A stretch of DNA of 64,000 bases from assembly GCA_949130495.1 (NCBI GenBank), contig OX422216.1, positions 98,215,967 through 98,279,966 on the forward strand, in the 5' to 3' direction. The notes under the pieces are model-generated. The model was not told where the DNA came from, did no database searches, and was given only the letters and a program-made list of their open reading frames with translations. Positions 48,701 to 59,427 of the stretch are shown one piece after another. How positions within the stretch are numbered: the stretch's first letter is position 1; each line of letters starts with the position of its first letter. The position numbers were made by a program, and so were the translations under genes. This DNA comes from Sambucus nigra (lineage: Eukaryota; Streptophyta; Magnoliopsida; Dipsacales; Adoxaceae).

Positions 48701-49700
48701 GACCCGAACGTAATCAATGTACAAAATTAAATTTCTTTAACGATTGTGAAATTTTGTACAGTGAAAGGGAAAAAGGGTTCTTAATTTGGTATGTCTTAAA
48801 AATGGAAAGTAGGTCTTATTTTGGTAACACTGACTAGAGTCAGAACGAACCAACCCATGGTTTCTTGGGTTATTTGATTTGGTCATCCCGGTTATTTGAT
48901 TGCGCATTGCCCGATACTGCGACCGAGTCTAAAATCGGGTGTCCGATTCTAGTACCGATACCAAGACTTTGAACCATGGTATTGATAATATGATAATATC
49001 CTTATAGTGAGGAGATCATCTACAAAAACTTTTATCAAGTGGGTGAGAAGATGTGCGTATACACCCAATTTCCATTTCACGCACTAAGTGGTTTAATTTT
49101 TGATGAAAAATTTCGTGGAAAACCTCGTCACTGTGTAGATCGCTATACCAAATTTAGTAAAAAAATTTAGTTTTTAGTATTCTTTAATAATTGGTATGTT
49201 CTTTAGGTATGTTTAGTGAGGTATTTTGGAGAGCTAGACTGGCTATATGCATATTTACGTTTTATTATACTAGGGAAGGTTCAGTTCGGTTCTGGTATTG
49301 TTTTTGAACTTCCTATTACGCTTGATTAGTTTTTTTCCGGTGGTTCTCTTATGTTATTTTTTTGTCTTACTCTTATATAGGTTGACTTGGAACATAATCA
49401 GTATCGATCTTTTCAAGGATTGACTTGCCTGATGCAAATATCTACTAGGACTCATGATTTTGTTGTAGATACACTAAAGCTTCGCATTCACATTGGTCCC
49501 TATCTAAGGGAAGTTTTCAAAGACCCTACTAAGAAAAAGGTAAATCTCATGTTTATTGATGCATTTTTGATGGTGTGTCTGATTTCTGGAATCATGATGA
49601 CACTTCACTAAATTAGGTCATGCATGGAGCAGATCGGGATATCATGTGGCTACAACGTGATTTCGGCATATATGTCTGCAATTTGTTCGACACTGGACAG
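45731..49700 (+). CDS. RRP6-like nuclear exosome 3'-5' exoribonuclease, 5' portion (four exons)
   Basis: Homologue of plant RRP6-like proteins, which trim and degrade nuclear RNAs with the exosome. Exon 1 is 45731-46291 (187 codons) with the Rrp6 N-terminal PMC2NT region: [40 protein letters not shown] and [15 protein letters not shown]. Exon 2 is 47590-47745. Exon 3 is 49381-49539 and opens the DEDD nuclease with [20 protein letters not shown], where Asp and Glu are the first catalytic pair. Exon 4 is 49617-49700 with [18 protein letters not shown] and CNLFDTGQ, the second Asp block. All introns are phase 0 with GT-AG ends. The ATG at 45731 is favoured over the upstream in-frame start. About 320 codons are present, against roughly 800-900 in plant relatives. 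The remaining nuclease motif and HRDC domain are not in 49701-64000, so the gene is truncated or has a very long, transposon-filled intron. Confidence 0.85.
46480..46900 (-). pseudogene. LINE-type reverse-transcriptase C-terminal remnant in intron 1
   Basis: On the minus strand around 46560-46680 the frame reads [20 protein letters not shown]. This fits the zinc-binding tail (HxxxxC...W pattern) of plant non-LTR retrotransposon polyproteins. Stops and frameshifts surround it. It is short, so the assignment rests on that motif alone. Confidence 0.45.
47926..48086. mobile_element. Stowaway-type MITE in intron 2
   Basis: 161 bp with ends CTTCCTCCGTTTAAGATTAA and, inverted, CTCCCTTTGTTCCCAAG. 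It is flanked by TA duplications. Termini and size are those of Tc1/mariner Stowaway elements. Confidence 0.82.
48125..48560. repeat. Dispersed repeat, possibly LTR-derived, in intron 2
   Basis: It contains CACGTGGTTCGGCAA at 48211 followed by TACACGGGG. The same words recur at 49909 (ACGTGGTTCGGCAACG, GTCCACGGG). The shared block with different flanks suggests two copies of a repeat family. Boundaries were not found. Confidence 0.4.
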
Positions 49701-50135
49701 GTTCTTATAACTTTACAACCTTTTGAAACTCTGGGGCCCTTTAAGCCCTTCTTTTTATTCCTAGCTGTGATGAGATTAATGACTATTTGGAGTAATTGTA
49801 TTGTATTGGAATGTGGTAATTTCCTACAAATAATGTTATTCAAAGTGCACAAGCCAAATAGGGATGAATATGAGAGAAAGTAATGAAATCACACACAATA
49901 CAAGATGTACGTGGTTCGGCAACGTGCCTACGTCCACGGGCTGCTAGGGTTTATTCTTTATTGCTTTAGAGAATTGATCGGTAGAGTTGTAGTATTGCTT
50001 GACGTTATAATATTACATGCCCCCTCACGGGGGGCGGGTTTACGTTTATAGAGCAGTTTAGGAGAGTCATATGCTTCATCAATAGCTATCCCTGAGAGTT
50101 CAGACCTATCTCTTATCATAATTCGCCATTACAAG
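49701..50135. other. Sequence after RRP6-like exon 4, with a dispersed-repeat segment
   Basis: It begins as intron 4 (GTTCTTATAA). From about 49870 it resembles the repeat at 48125. It may be the outer edge of the LTR of element B, because the same sequence appears to resume at 51203 after a MITE. Confidence 0.4.
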
Positions 50136-51194
50136 CAATGTTTAAAAAGGTGCGAGGCGAGGCGTGAGACTCGAGGCGTATTGAGGTGTAAGCCTCACAA
50201 AAAAAGAGCAAAATAGTATTTAAAAATTACTAATAAAACCATAAAAAATAAACTAACAAAGAAATATAAAATAAAACTGCAAAAAAAACTTCTCTGAGGA
50301 CTTTCTCACATAATTTAACATTTTTTTGTCCCCCGAGATGATTTTTAAAAAAAAGTAATTTGACAAAATCAATTTTAACATATTGGTTATTTTACAATAC
50401 AACAATAAATTAATTAATGCCAAATCAAATTGATAAAATCATTTTTTTTAGTTTCATTCACATATTGGTTATTTTATAATATGACAATAAATTAATCAAT
50501 GCAAAATCAAATTGATAAAATCAAGTTTTTTAGTTTCATCATCATCATGTAATTAAGCATATATTAATTGATAATTGTGTCCAAAAAAAATATATGAAAA
50601 TAATTTATCAAATTTATAATCAAATTGGTACAATCTTTTTTAGTACCATATCAGTTTAGTATCAATTTTTTAGTATTAATATAAGTTTAAAACGGAAAAA
50701 AAAAACTTCTAAAGTTAAGTTGAAAAAAAGAAATAAAACAAGTTTAAAATATAAGAAATTTCTTGGTCGAAATAAAAAAAGGGGTAAAAACTTGTAAAAC
50801 TTAAAAACCATACAACAAATACAAAAAAGCAGTAGCCGACTAGGTTGGAATATGAAAACCTGGGTAAAAATTTGAAAAAGAAATGAAACTTAGGTTACCT
50901 CTAAACAGAATTGCCGCCGACGTGGCCGGAAAAAGAAGAATGTTGATCGGAAGCAAGGTATTTCAAAGAAGAGGGCTGATCGGGGAGAGAAAGAGAGAAA
51001 TAGTGCTGATGACTTGGCTTAAGTAGGTAACCTTTTCTTTCTTTTTTTTCCCCCGAAATCCAAATTGAATGCCTTTACGCCTCGCGTCATAATGCCTTGA
51101 GACGTACCGGCTTAAACCCAAGAGGCGTAAGCCTCAGAAACTACCATCGAGGTGCACCTCGAGGCGTAAGCCTCGAGTGCTTTTTTAAACATTG
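50136..51194. mobile_element. hAT-type MITE, 1.06 kb
   Basis: The left end is CAATGTTTAAAAAGGTGCGA and the right end is the inverted CAATGTTTAAAAAAGCAC. The 8-bp flanks ATTACAAG (50128-50135) and GTTACAAG (51195-51202) match at 7 of 8. The ends are rich in GAGGCGTAAGCCTC-type palindromes and the centre is AT-rich without coding capacity. Confidence 0.8.
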
Positions 51195-51660
51195 GTTACA
51201 AGTGATTGACATGAAATAGTCTTCTTTGATTTGGACTCTTCATCAATTACAAGCGCACGTGAGCTGAGCGCTTGTGCCGAGCACGTGCTTGTGCGACTCT
51301 GGACCCCACAATTGCCCCCAAAGTTTAGGGTCTCCTTAAGGTCGCTAGGCTTTGCCCGTTTAGGTCTGCTGTTGATACTTGACAAGTCTTTACACCGTGG
51401 GAATAGCAGTATTCCTCGCTGGTCGGAGGTTGAGAATCGTCTGAAATCTCTTCTCGTTTATCGGAAGGCAATTTTGTAAATGCCCTTGAAAATGGGACGT
51501 TTTTGTGTGTCGAGTGCCACAGGGGCACGTTTGTAAATAGGGCGTATTTACTTAGCCATGGGGAAATGCGGTTGTCGCTTCGGTAGCCGCCACACTCGCG
51601 TCATAGTTACTTCCGTGGGAACCGTAAAGCTATTTCTCACCACAAAACAACTTTTCCTCT

Positions 51661-53660
51661 TTTCCTTCGCATTTTAAGACTTGTGTAACTTGAAGGAGGG
51701 TGTTCACAACTCTGATTTCTACTGTAAGCATACTTGACTCTATCTCTTGCGCTCCTTTGAGTTGCTATCTTCAACAATAGTGTATGTTATTAACGAGAGC
51801 ACTATTGAAAAATTCGAACTTGATTACCACATTCTCCAGTGGTTTAAGGTAGAATTAGTAGAAGGCCCTTATGAGCTCTATGCACTTCCTAAAGGCCATT
51901 GGCCGCCTTCAATCTTTATAAAGCTGAGTGTGGGGTAATATTGCCAGCAAACTAGTTGTTTCTCGAGTTCTGTCGATAATTTGATGTGGTCCCAACCCAT
52001 GTCGCCCCAAATACGTGGAGGATCGTTAATGGGGTTAACCGCATTAACGAGTTGTATGGAACCAATGGTATTACATGGAGGATCGGTAATGGGGTTAATC
52101 GCATCTTGGTATTAGAAATATTAGGTACTATTACCAATGGGCGATGACCCATGAAGGTGTTTATTACTTGAAGACGAGGGTGGCCAATCGGGCTTTGTTA
52201 GTGAATTTACCCGATTCCAACAAAGATTACTGGGATCATGGCGTCATTGTGAAAAATTGGCAACACGCCCCGTTCTCGAGGGCGAAGCACATCAAGGGCC
52301 AAAGTGCCCTCAGGAGGGTCAAGGAATTGGTTAGGTTGCGATTGTAACTTTGTTGTTGTGTTTTCTTTTCTTCGACTAATTGTGGCTTTTTTTTCCTTTT
52401 GTGACAACTATAAGCAAGAAAAAATGACCTTGAGACGAAGAAGTGAACTTTGCAAACCTTCAGAAGGTTTGGGCATCCAATAGAGACTGGAATTGCTGAC
52501 CATCCAAGGTCAGCCGATGTGTTCTTTAGGTACAAGAGTTCTACCACCTCCTTTGTCGCAAGGCCAGTAGAATGAACTTCGATCATCCCTATTGTTTTAT
52601 ATGACCCGAAAGCTTCCACCTCCCAAGACTGAGAAGGGGAGGGATCGGAATGGAAAGGAACATTGTCTTCCTTTAAACTGTTGGACTTCTCGTCTGTTCC
52701 TTTTGCAGAGCTTTCTCCAGGAGGAAAGTTATAAATTTGGTTGCTGCAAATATGGGTACCAAGTCTCCCCTGCTTGCCCGTCGGGCAAGGATAAAGATCT
52801 TGCTCAGTCGGCGAGTAAGAAGAGTGGAGTTGGGGGTTCTACCAATCCCGTGGACATCAGGGATTTTCCCTCTAAGGACCAGTAGCCCCTCTTAAATAGG
52901 TTTAAGAAGGATCATGCTCCTCCTCCCCCAACGGCGGTTGTGGGAAAATCGACCCTTGATAAAGGCAAGGGCGTTGCTCAGTCTTGTGATTGCTCGTGAT
53001 TTGATTTGGTCGGGGGCCTTTCCTACTGATAGGGCAACTGCTTCTGCCTTGTCACATGGTCGGTTGCTGGAACGTGCCAACCACAATCTCTCCCTCGTAA
53101 GTTCATCGTTTGTATGCCCATTTACTTGCATTTCTTTTCGTTTACATATTACTTACATCTGTTTGTCCACTTCCTGACAGTTCCTCATTGAATACGATTA
53201 GTTGTTGGAGAGGAATGATGTGTTGAAGGAGTCCTCCGTTGGTGTTGAGCAAGTCTCCGACGGCTGCTCGGTCCTTTAATGCTGCCCAAGTGGCTGAGAA
53301 GGCGAAGCTCGATCAAAAGGTCCAAAGCCCTGGGATTGAGAAGACCAACCTTCAAAAGAAGATTGACGACTCTGCTGTCGTGCTGTCGTGATCGCTGCTG
53401 TTGATCAGGCCAAGTTAGATGCTGAGAGTGCCAAGGCCGAGACCAAGATTGCCAAGACAAAGGCTGATGAGGCTAAGGCTAAAGCCGAGAAGGCCTTAGC
53501 TGGCGTGTCGAAAGTTAAAGATGAGGCCTATCCTCGTGGTTGGGATAAGGACTTCGCTAAAGTCGAAGACCGGATTGCGTACCCGAGAAAGGTATTTTTT
53601 AAGAACGGTTGGAACTATGTCGCCTTTTTCATCAGGCTGTTGCAGATAACGTAGCCTTTC
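51661..53660 (+). pseudogene. Accessory gene of element B, gypsy-type transposon-domain-like with coiled coil (broken)
   Basis: Broken pieces run along the plus strand, opposed to pol. IVYVINESTIEKFELDYHIL starts near 51780. GVYYLKTRVANRALLVNLPD then SNKDYWDHGVIVKNW (about 52156-52260) resembles the central part of the plant 'putative gypsy-type transposon' domain. A Lys/Ala-rich coiled coil (AKLDAESAKAETKIAKTKAD, about 53410-53530) is at the end. Stops and frame changes separate all pieces, so no intact protein is encoded. Family assignment is from memory of the motif pattern. The convergent position matches the antisense gene of element A. Confidence 0.5.
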
Positions 53661-54414
53661 ATGACATGGTTCTCACCACTCAACGTAGTCAGAGGGAATC
53701 GTTAAACAATATGAGGGCTAAATCTAATGAGAAGGTGGCCTGACCGAGTTGAGTAGAGAAAGAGGAAGAGCTTCGCTCTGCATGCCGACCTTAAAGGCGC
53801 GAGAGAGGTCACTGCTATTCTCGAGAAAGAGAATAATGATTCGAGGGCCGAGCTTGAGAGATTTAATAAGTCCCTACCGAGCGAGCAAACTCGATCTTCT
53901 TTATTTAATACTCATTTGCCTGCTACTTTGAACAATGCATAGAGATAAATTATGACATAAGTGAACATGTGCACGAAACTTAAAAGAACGTTTGAAAAAT
54001 AATTCGAAATCGAAAAATACTTAACTTCAAAGTAAAACTTTTTTAGTTTGACTGCATTCCACGCTCGGGGAACCTCTCTGCCCTCCCTTGTTTCTAAGTG
54101 GCAGGCTCCCTGCAAGTCGTCTGGATCGACTTTGAACGGTCATTCCCAACTGCGCTGAGGGTTTCTTAGCACTGCCCACAATCTTTCGAATTACGTAGTC
54201 TTCAATCATCAAGCTCCTTGCCTCGACCCCTCTATTGTACTACTTGACCAACTTTTGCTGGAGGAGGCAAGCTTTACAAGAGCTAATACCCTCTTTTCGT
54301 CGGCTAGGTGAATCTTTGCTCTGATTGCTTCGTTGTTGAGGTATTGGCCGACTAAAGTGAACTTTATGGTTGGCAAACCTGTTTCCAGTGGGATGACTAC
54401 CTCCATTCCACAAG

Positions 54415-54950
54415 CTAGGGCAAAGGGTGTTTCCCCCGTTGATCTCCAAGGTTTAGTTTGAAATGCCTAAAGGGAAGCTGGTTGACCCCTGTGCCTTTTA
54501 CTTTTTCCAATCTCTTTCTTATTCCGTCGAGGACTGTCTTGATAGAAGCTTCTGCTTGCCCGTTGCTCTTATGATAGGCCACTGAATTGTAGTAGTGCGT
54601 AATGTTGTTCTCGGCGCATAAGCTTTGAAAGAGTCTGCTCTCAAAATGGGCCCCATTATCTCTGATGATGATTTGAGGGATGCCGAACCGTGTTATGTTC
54701 TTCCATATGAACTTGGTCATGTTGACATCTCGGATGTTCGTCGGGGCTCTCCTTTGACCCATTTAGAGATATAGTCAGTACCGACCAACAAATACTTTCT
54801 GCTGCCAAAGGCGAAGGGGAGTGGATTGACGATGTCAAGTCCGTATTGTGTAAAAGGCTAAGGACTTGTGAGGGACTTGAGGTCATTGGCGGGCTGAAGC
54901 ACTAACAGGGAGAAAAGTTGGCAGTTTTTGCATTTTCGAACGTAGGCGAC
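54415..54950 (-). pseudogene. Integrase core remnant of element B
   Basis: Pieces in shifting frames: YVRKCKNCQLFSLL, QYGLDIVNPLPFAFGSRKYL (first Asp), FGIPQIIIRDNGAHF (second Asp) and SNGQAEASIKTVLDGIRKRL (Glu). The catalytic residues are recognisable, but frameshifts and a stop make it non-functional. Confidence 0.75.
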
Positions 54951-54971
54951 CGCATCATGCTACGTATATGG

Positions 54972-55700
54972 CTACTGTTGAATCCATCCAGTTTTTGCAT
55001 TTCGGACGTCGGGAATCGTCAACAGCGGTTGTCGGCTCAAATACTTATTTACTTCTTCAAGTGTCTGGGTGCATTCGTCGTTTCGTATTGTTTTTCTTTC
55101 CTTCCTCAGTACTTGGAAGAAAGGTCGGCACTTCTCTGTATATCTAGATATGAACCGGTTGAGCGCGACAAGCATGCCAGTCAGCTCTTGCACCTCGTGC
55201 ACAGTGCTGGGGGGTTGTACCTTCCCGATGGCTTTAATCTGGTCGGGGTTTGCTTCAATAACTCTCTGACTGATCAGGTTTTCGAGGAACTTTTCCGATT
55301 GTACCACAAAGGAGCACTTGGTCGCGTTCAGTTTCATCCTGTAATAATGAAGAACTTCAAAAGTCTGCTAGGTCCACGAGGTGGTACTATTTCTTCTTAC
55401 ATTTCACAAGCATGTCGTCTATGTATACCTCCATCGTATATCCCAACTGCTCCTTGAACATCTTCGCCACAAGTCTCTAGTAGGTTGCCTTGACATTCTT
55501 GAATCTGAACGACGTCACCCTGTAGTAGTATGGCCCCAACATGGTGATGAAGGAAGTCTTTTCCTGGTTGGGGGCAAACAGTGGGATCTCATGGTGTCCT
55601 GAGTAGGCATCGAGGAAGCTTATACGTTCATGGTTGGCGGTCGCGTCGACCGACTGGTCTATCTTGGGCAAAAGAAAACTATCCTTTGGACACGCTTGGT
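54972..55700 (-). pseudogene. Reverse transcriptase remnant of element B
   Basis: Fragments MPKIDQSVDATANHERISFL, FKEQLGYTMEVYIDDMLVK (catalytic YIDD, about 55400-55460) and MKLNATKCSFVVQSEKFLEN lead into the connection TVHEVQELTGMLVALNRFIS and LLTIPDVRNAKTGWIQQ. At least two stops interrupt it. It ends abruptly where the RNase H should begin. Confidence 0.8.
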
Positions 55701-56021
55701 TTAGATCGTTGAAGTCTATTCAGACTCTCCACTTTTCGTTTCTTTTCCTTCACGACCACTGGGTTTGATAGTCACTTGGAGAATTGAACTTCCTTGATGG
55801 ACTGCCCCTCTAGAAATTTCCCCACTTCCTCTTCGACTGCCTTGGCTTTCTCGGATGCGATTCGTCGTGCCTTTTGAGTCACTGGTGGATGTAACGGATC
55901 CACGTGGTGCTTGTGACACATTACTTCTGGAAAGTCTGTCATACAGTTGCCAGGCAAAAATGTCTTGATTGCTTTTGAGGAAAACAATTAGTTCTTCCTT
56001 CGTCAGTAAGTGAGCTGCCGA

Positions 56022-56408
56022 TTAAGAACTTCTTCTCAGTCTGGCCGTCATTAAAGACCACCTTTTGAAGAGGTTCCATGACCGATCAACAGGGGCAACC
56101 CTGGTTTCCTCAACATCAGGTCGCCCATATTTTGGTCGGATGGAAGCTATGAAACACATCAAAACTAAGGCTTGGTTCCCTCGGATTTCCATGATCCCCT
56201 TATCAGTGATGCATTTTACCTTCTGGTGGTGGGTGGACGACAGTGCCCTCATAGTATGCAACCACCATCTGTCGAGTATAGCATTGTATGGGGAATTGAT
56301 ATCTATCACGAGGAACTCTATGAGCTTAGAGATTCCTCTTGCTCGGATGTGGAGAACAATTTTCCCAAGAGGCGAAGTCATCCTTCCTGCAAAATCGACC
56401 AGGGGCAC
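56022..56408 (-). pseudogene. Protease C-terminal half of element B
   Basis: A 128-codon frame with SPYNAILDRWWLHTMRALSS, which is the second half of a Tat-type retropepsin. The active-site half is absent because a hAT terminus cuts the element at 56421. Confidence 0.65.
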
Positions 56409-56421
56409 AGTAGCTTCCTGC

Positions 56422-58186
56422 TAGGGGTGGGGCGCGGTCCGATTCGATTTTTGCCTATTTTTTGGACCTGACCAAATATTCGGTCCTCAATTTTTGTGGA
56501 TCGAGATCGGACCGATTAATTCGGTTAACCTACTAATTCGGTCCTGGCTTTTTTCGGTTCGCTTGGGGTAAAATTTGGTCTTGACCCTATTAATAATAAA
56601 TATATATATATAGATTCATAAACATGTCTTCCAAATATTACCTAACCAATGCGGTCAATGGGAAATGATCAAGCAGATCTGTAAATGTCTTTCAAACATT
56701 AGCACTGTGATACCTATAATTAAAGGAAGAATTTTAGATACCAATATCACCAGGTTGTCGGCGTTTGCCCGCAATGGGCTTGGCTGGGTCTAGGGCTGTG
56801 TTTCGACCGAATCGGATCGGAAATGCCTCTTCGGAAAAAAATCCGATTTTTTCGAAAATTAAATAACTATTCCGATTTTCGATCTGATTTTTTCGAAAAA
56901 TTAAAAAAAAAAATCCGAATTCGGAAAAATCGGCAAAAAATCGAAAATTCACAAAATATATTAAAAATCAAGAAATTTCGGAAATTCCAAAATTTCAAAA
57001 AATAAATTATGGATTTTCGATTACTCGAAATTCTCATTTTCAAGAAACAAACAAAATGGTTTAACCCCAACATGTAAATACATGAGCATTTGACCCAATT
57101 TTTCTTTTGTGTAGAAGTTAGGAGGATACTCTCCTTTTATAGAACATATTTTGGAGCCATCTCCCTCTCCCTCTCCCTCTCCCAACCGATGTGGGATATG
57201 GGAAACTTTCAAAAAATCGGAAAAGAAATCGGAAAAAATTTGGAAAAATCGAAACAATTTCGAAAAAATCGGATCGACATAGTTTCGGAAAAATCGGATC
57301 GGAAAAATCGGAAAATCGGAAATTCAGAATTATTTCCGATTTCCGATCCGATTTTTTTCCAGAAAAATCGGAAATTGGAAAATCGGAAATCGGCAAACTG
57401 AAATTTCATTCCAAATTCGGAAAAATCGGATTGGAAATCGAAAAAATCTAATAGTAAACACATCCCTAGCTGGGTCGATCTGAAATGCTTCCATTGTTGC
57501 TGTTTCTTCACTTCCATGGCCCGTCAACTGGTCGGATATTAACAAAATTGTCTCCGACTCGTTAACATTTTGACGGATCGGGTCCTGCCTGAATATCCGA
57601 TGGATCTTTTTTATGCAGTTCTGAACCCGGACCCGTTAAAGACCCGATACCTGATCCGAAAGTGACTGTTATAACTCCAACTTTTCATTTTTTTCATGTA
57701 ATAAATCACAAAATTTGTATTCATTTTTAATTTGATTCAAGTAATGAATTTGTGTTAACAACATTCTATATAAAACATTCTATATAAAACATGAGCAACA
57801 TTTTGAACATGAAAAATTCATTTGAACATTTAAAATTCATGGACATCAACATTTTGTTCAACTTAACATACACAATTCAACAACATATGTCCCAAATAAA
57901 CATCCAAAACTCAACACATTTAAAGTAAAAAAAAAACTACAACATTTTGAGTACAAATTATCTTCAAATACAGTTAAAATTCAACAACTTTTTGCCCCAA
58001 AATAACTATATTTCACAATCTTTTTGCCTCCCAAATAGCTCCACTTTTGCACCAATCACTTGGCATAATTTACCCCGCTTTCTTCCACACCTACAATGTA
58101 ACAAAAATAAATAAATATTAACAATTGTACTTAATTTGAAATAAAATAAAAGGAAAGATGTAGATAAGCTAAAAATTGTACTTACA
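56422..58186. mobile_element. Non-coding end of a hAT element, with a nested MITE
   Basis: TAGGGGTGGGGCGCGGTCCG at 56422 looks like a hAT terminus inserted in element B. Between it and the transposase are GGATCGGGTC-type words and AT-rich DNA (57700-58080) without genes. The matching opposite terminus was not found, so the outer limits are uncertain. Confidence 0.5.
56791..57468. mobile_element. hAT-type MITE, 678 bp, with iterated GAAAAATCGG
   Basis: The ends are TAGGGCTGTGTTT and, inverted, TAGGGATGTGTTT. The perfect 8-bp target duplication GCTGGGTC is at 56783-56790 and 57469-57476. The body is made largely of GGAAAAATCGGA repeats in both orientations, so it could fold extensively. Confidence 0.92.
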
Positions 58187-58237
58187 CGTTGTTTTGGTTG
58201 ATTCAAACCAATCACTCGTAGTCACTAATGCCTCGAC

Positions 58238-58375
58238 AATTTCGGGAAGCGGAGAGGCTCGAGTCTCGTCAATAAATAAATATTAACAATTGTACTTAAT
58301 TTGAAATAAAATAAAAGGAAAGATGTAGATAAGTTAAAAAATGTCGGGAAGCAGAGAGGCTCGAGTCTCGTCAAT
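58238..58375. repeat. Local duplication inside the hAT transposase 3' end
   Basis: GAGAGGCTCGAGTCTCGTCA occurs at about 58248 and again about 106 bp downstream. The following AATAAATAAATATTAAC block (58270) also occurs at about 58106, in the downstream intron. A mosaic of intron and exon sequence has been inserted, and it splits the final exon. Confidence 0.8.
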
Positions 58376-59427
58376 AACTCGCCCACCAACACTAAACGCC
58401 GACTCTGATGCAGTTGTAGTGGCGGGAACGACTAAGATATCACGAGCCATCTTTGCTAAAGTTGGAAGTTTAGGACTATTTACTTTCCACCTATTCAAAA
58501 TCTTAAAATTATCCTTTCTTGGAAACACAGGTTCTTCCAAATATTGTTCTACTTCCAATTTTTGAAATGCGTATTGAAAGAATTGGTTTGAAATAACCAC
58601 TTGTCAAAATCAACATCACTTGACTATTATGTGCAGAAGAGAATGAGGAACTAGACGTACCATCGCCAACATCATCACATGCACCTTTGGTGGAATCACC
58701 ACCATATTCAAGAAATAATTCAACGAAACACCCACGAACTCTAGATATGTAATCACTTGCTAAACTCCAATAAATCCTATTATAAAAGTACTCAGCATAG
58801 CACATTTTATACCTAGGATCACCACAGCGATTGCAAGTATCAAACAACTTTCCTCCCAATATCTGTCAAATTTTTCTTTCATTGGTCCTGCCATCAATTT
58901 AATAGACTCATGCTCACTATTCGCCCATTCCATTATAAAAGTTGTATACGACACACCACCAAAAAAGACATTAGAAGTCTGAAAGTTACTACCACTAAAA
59001 TGTCTTTGTTGCATCATAAAAAACACCCAAACAATCTTTCACCTAACTTGCAACATGCCAATCCTCATCCAAGAGGTTGTGTTTATAACTCCTATCAATT
59101 TCACTCAAACGACAAAAGGCTTCTTTCAATGTAATGGCCACCTCAAACATTTCGTTGTTGGAATCCCACCTATTTTGCACATCCATAGGCACTTTTTTCT
59201 TGCACTTCAACTTAACTTGATATGCACTATCAAATTTTTATTTTTTTAACAGGGGGACTTACTTAAGTACTTCACGGTGTCCCGAATTTTATCAAGCAGT
59301 CCCCTTATGGCCTTTAAACCATCTTGTGCAATCAAATTAAGAATATGTGCACCACAACGCTCATGAAACGCCTCACCGCCTAAAGGAGCAATGCCTTATC
59401 ACAAAGAGAACGTTGCAATTGTCTAAC

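Larger units (their letters stand above)
51203..56421 (-). mobile_element. Second Tat-like Ty3/gypsy remnant (B), inverted and internally deleted
   Basis: Minus-strand protease (56408-56022), linker, reverse transcriptase (55700-54972) and integrase core (54950-54415) are followed by an oppositely directed accessory gene (51661-53660, plus strand). The layout mirrors element A. Both RNase H domains and the integrase zinc module are missing, since the RT connection runs into the integrase region within about 50 bp. The 5' part is cut off at 56421 by a hAT terminus. LTR boundaries were not identified. Confidence 0.75.
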
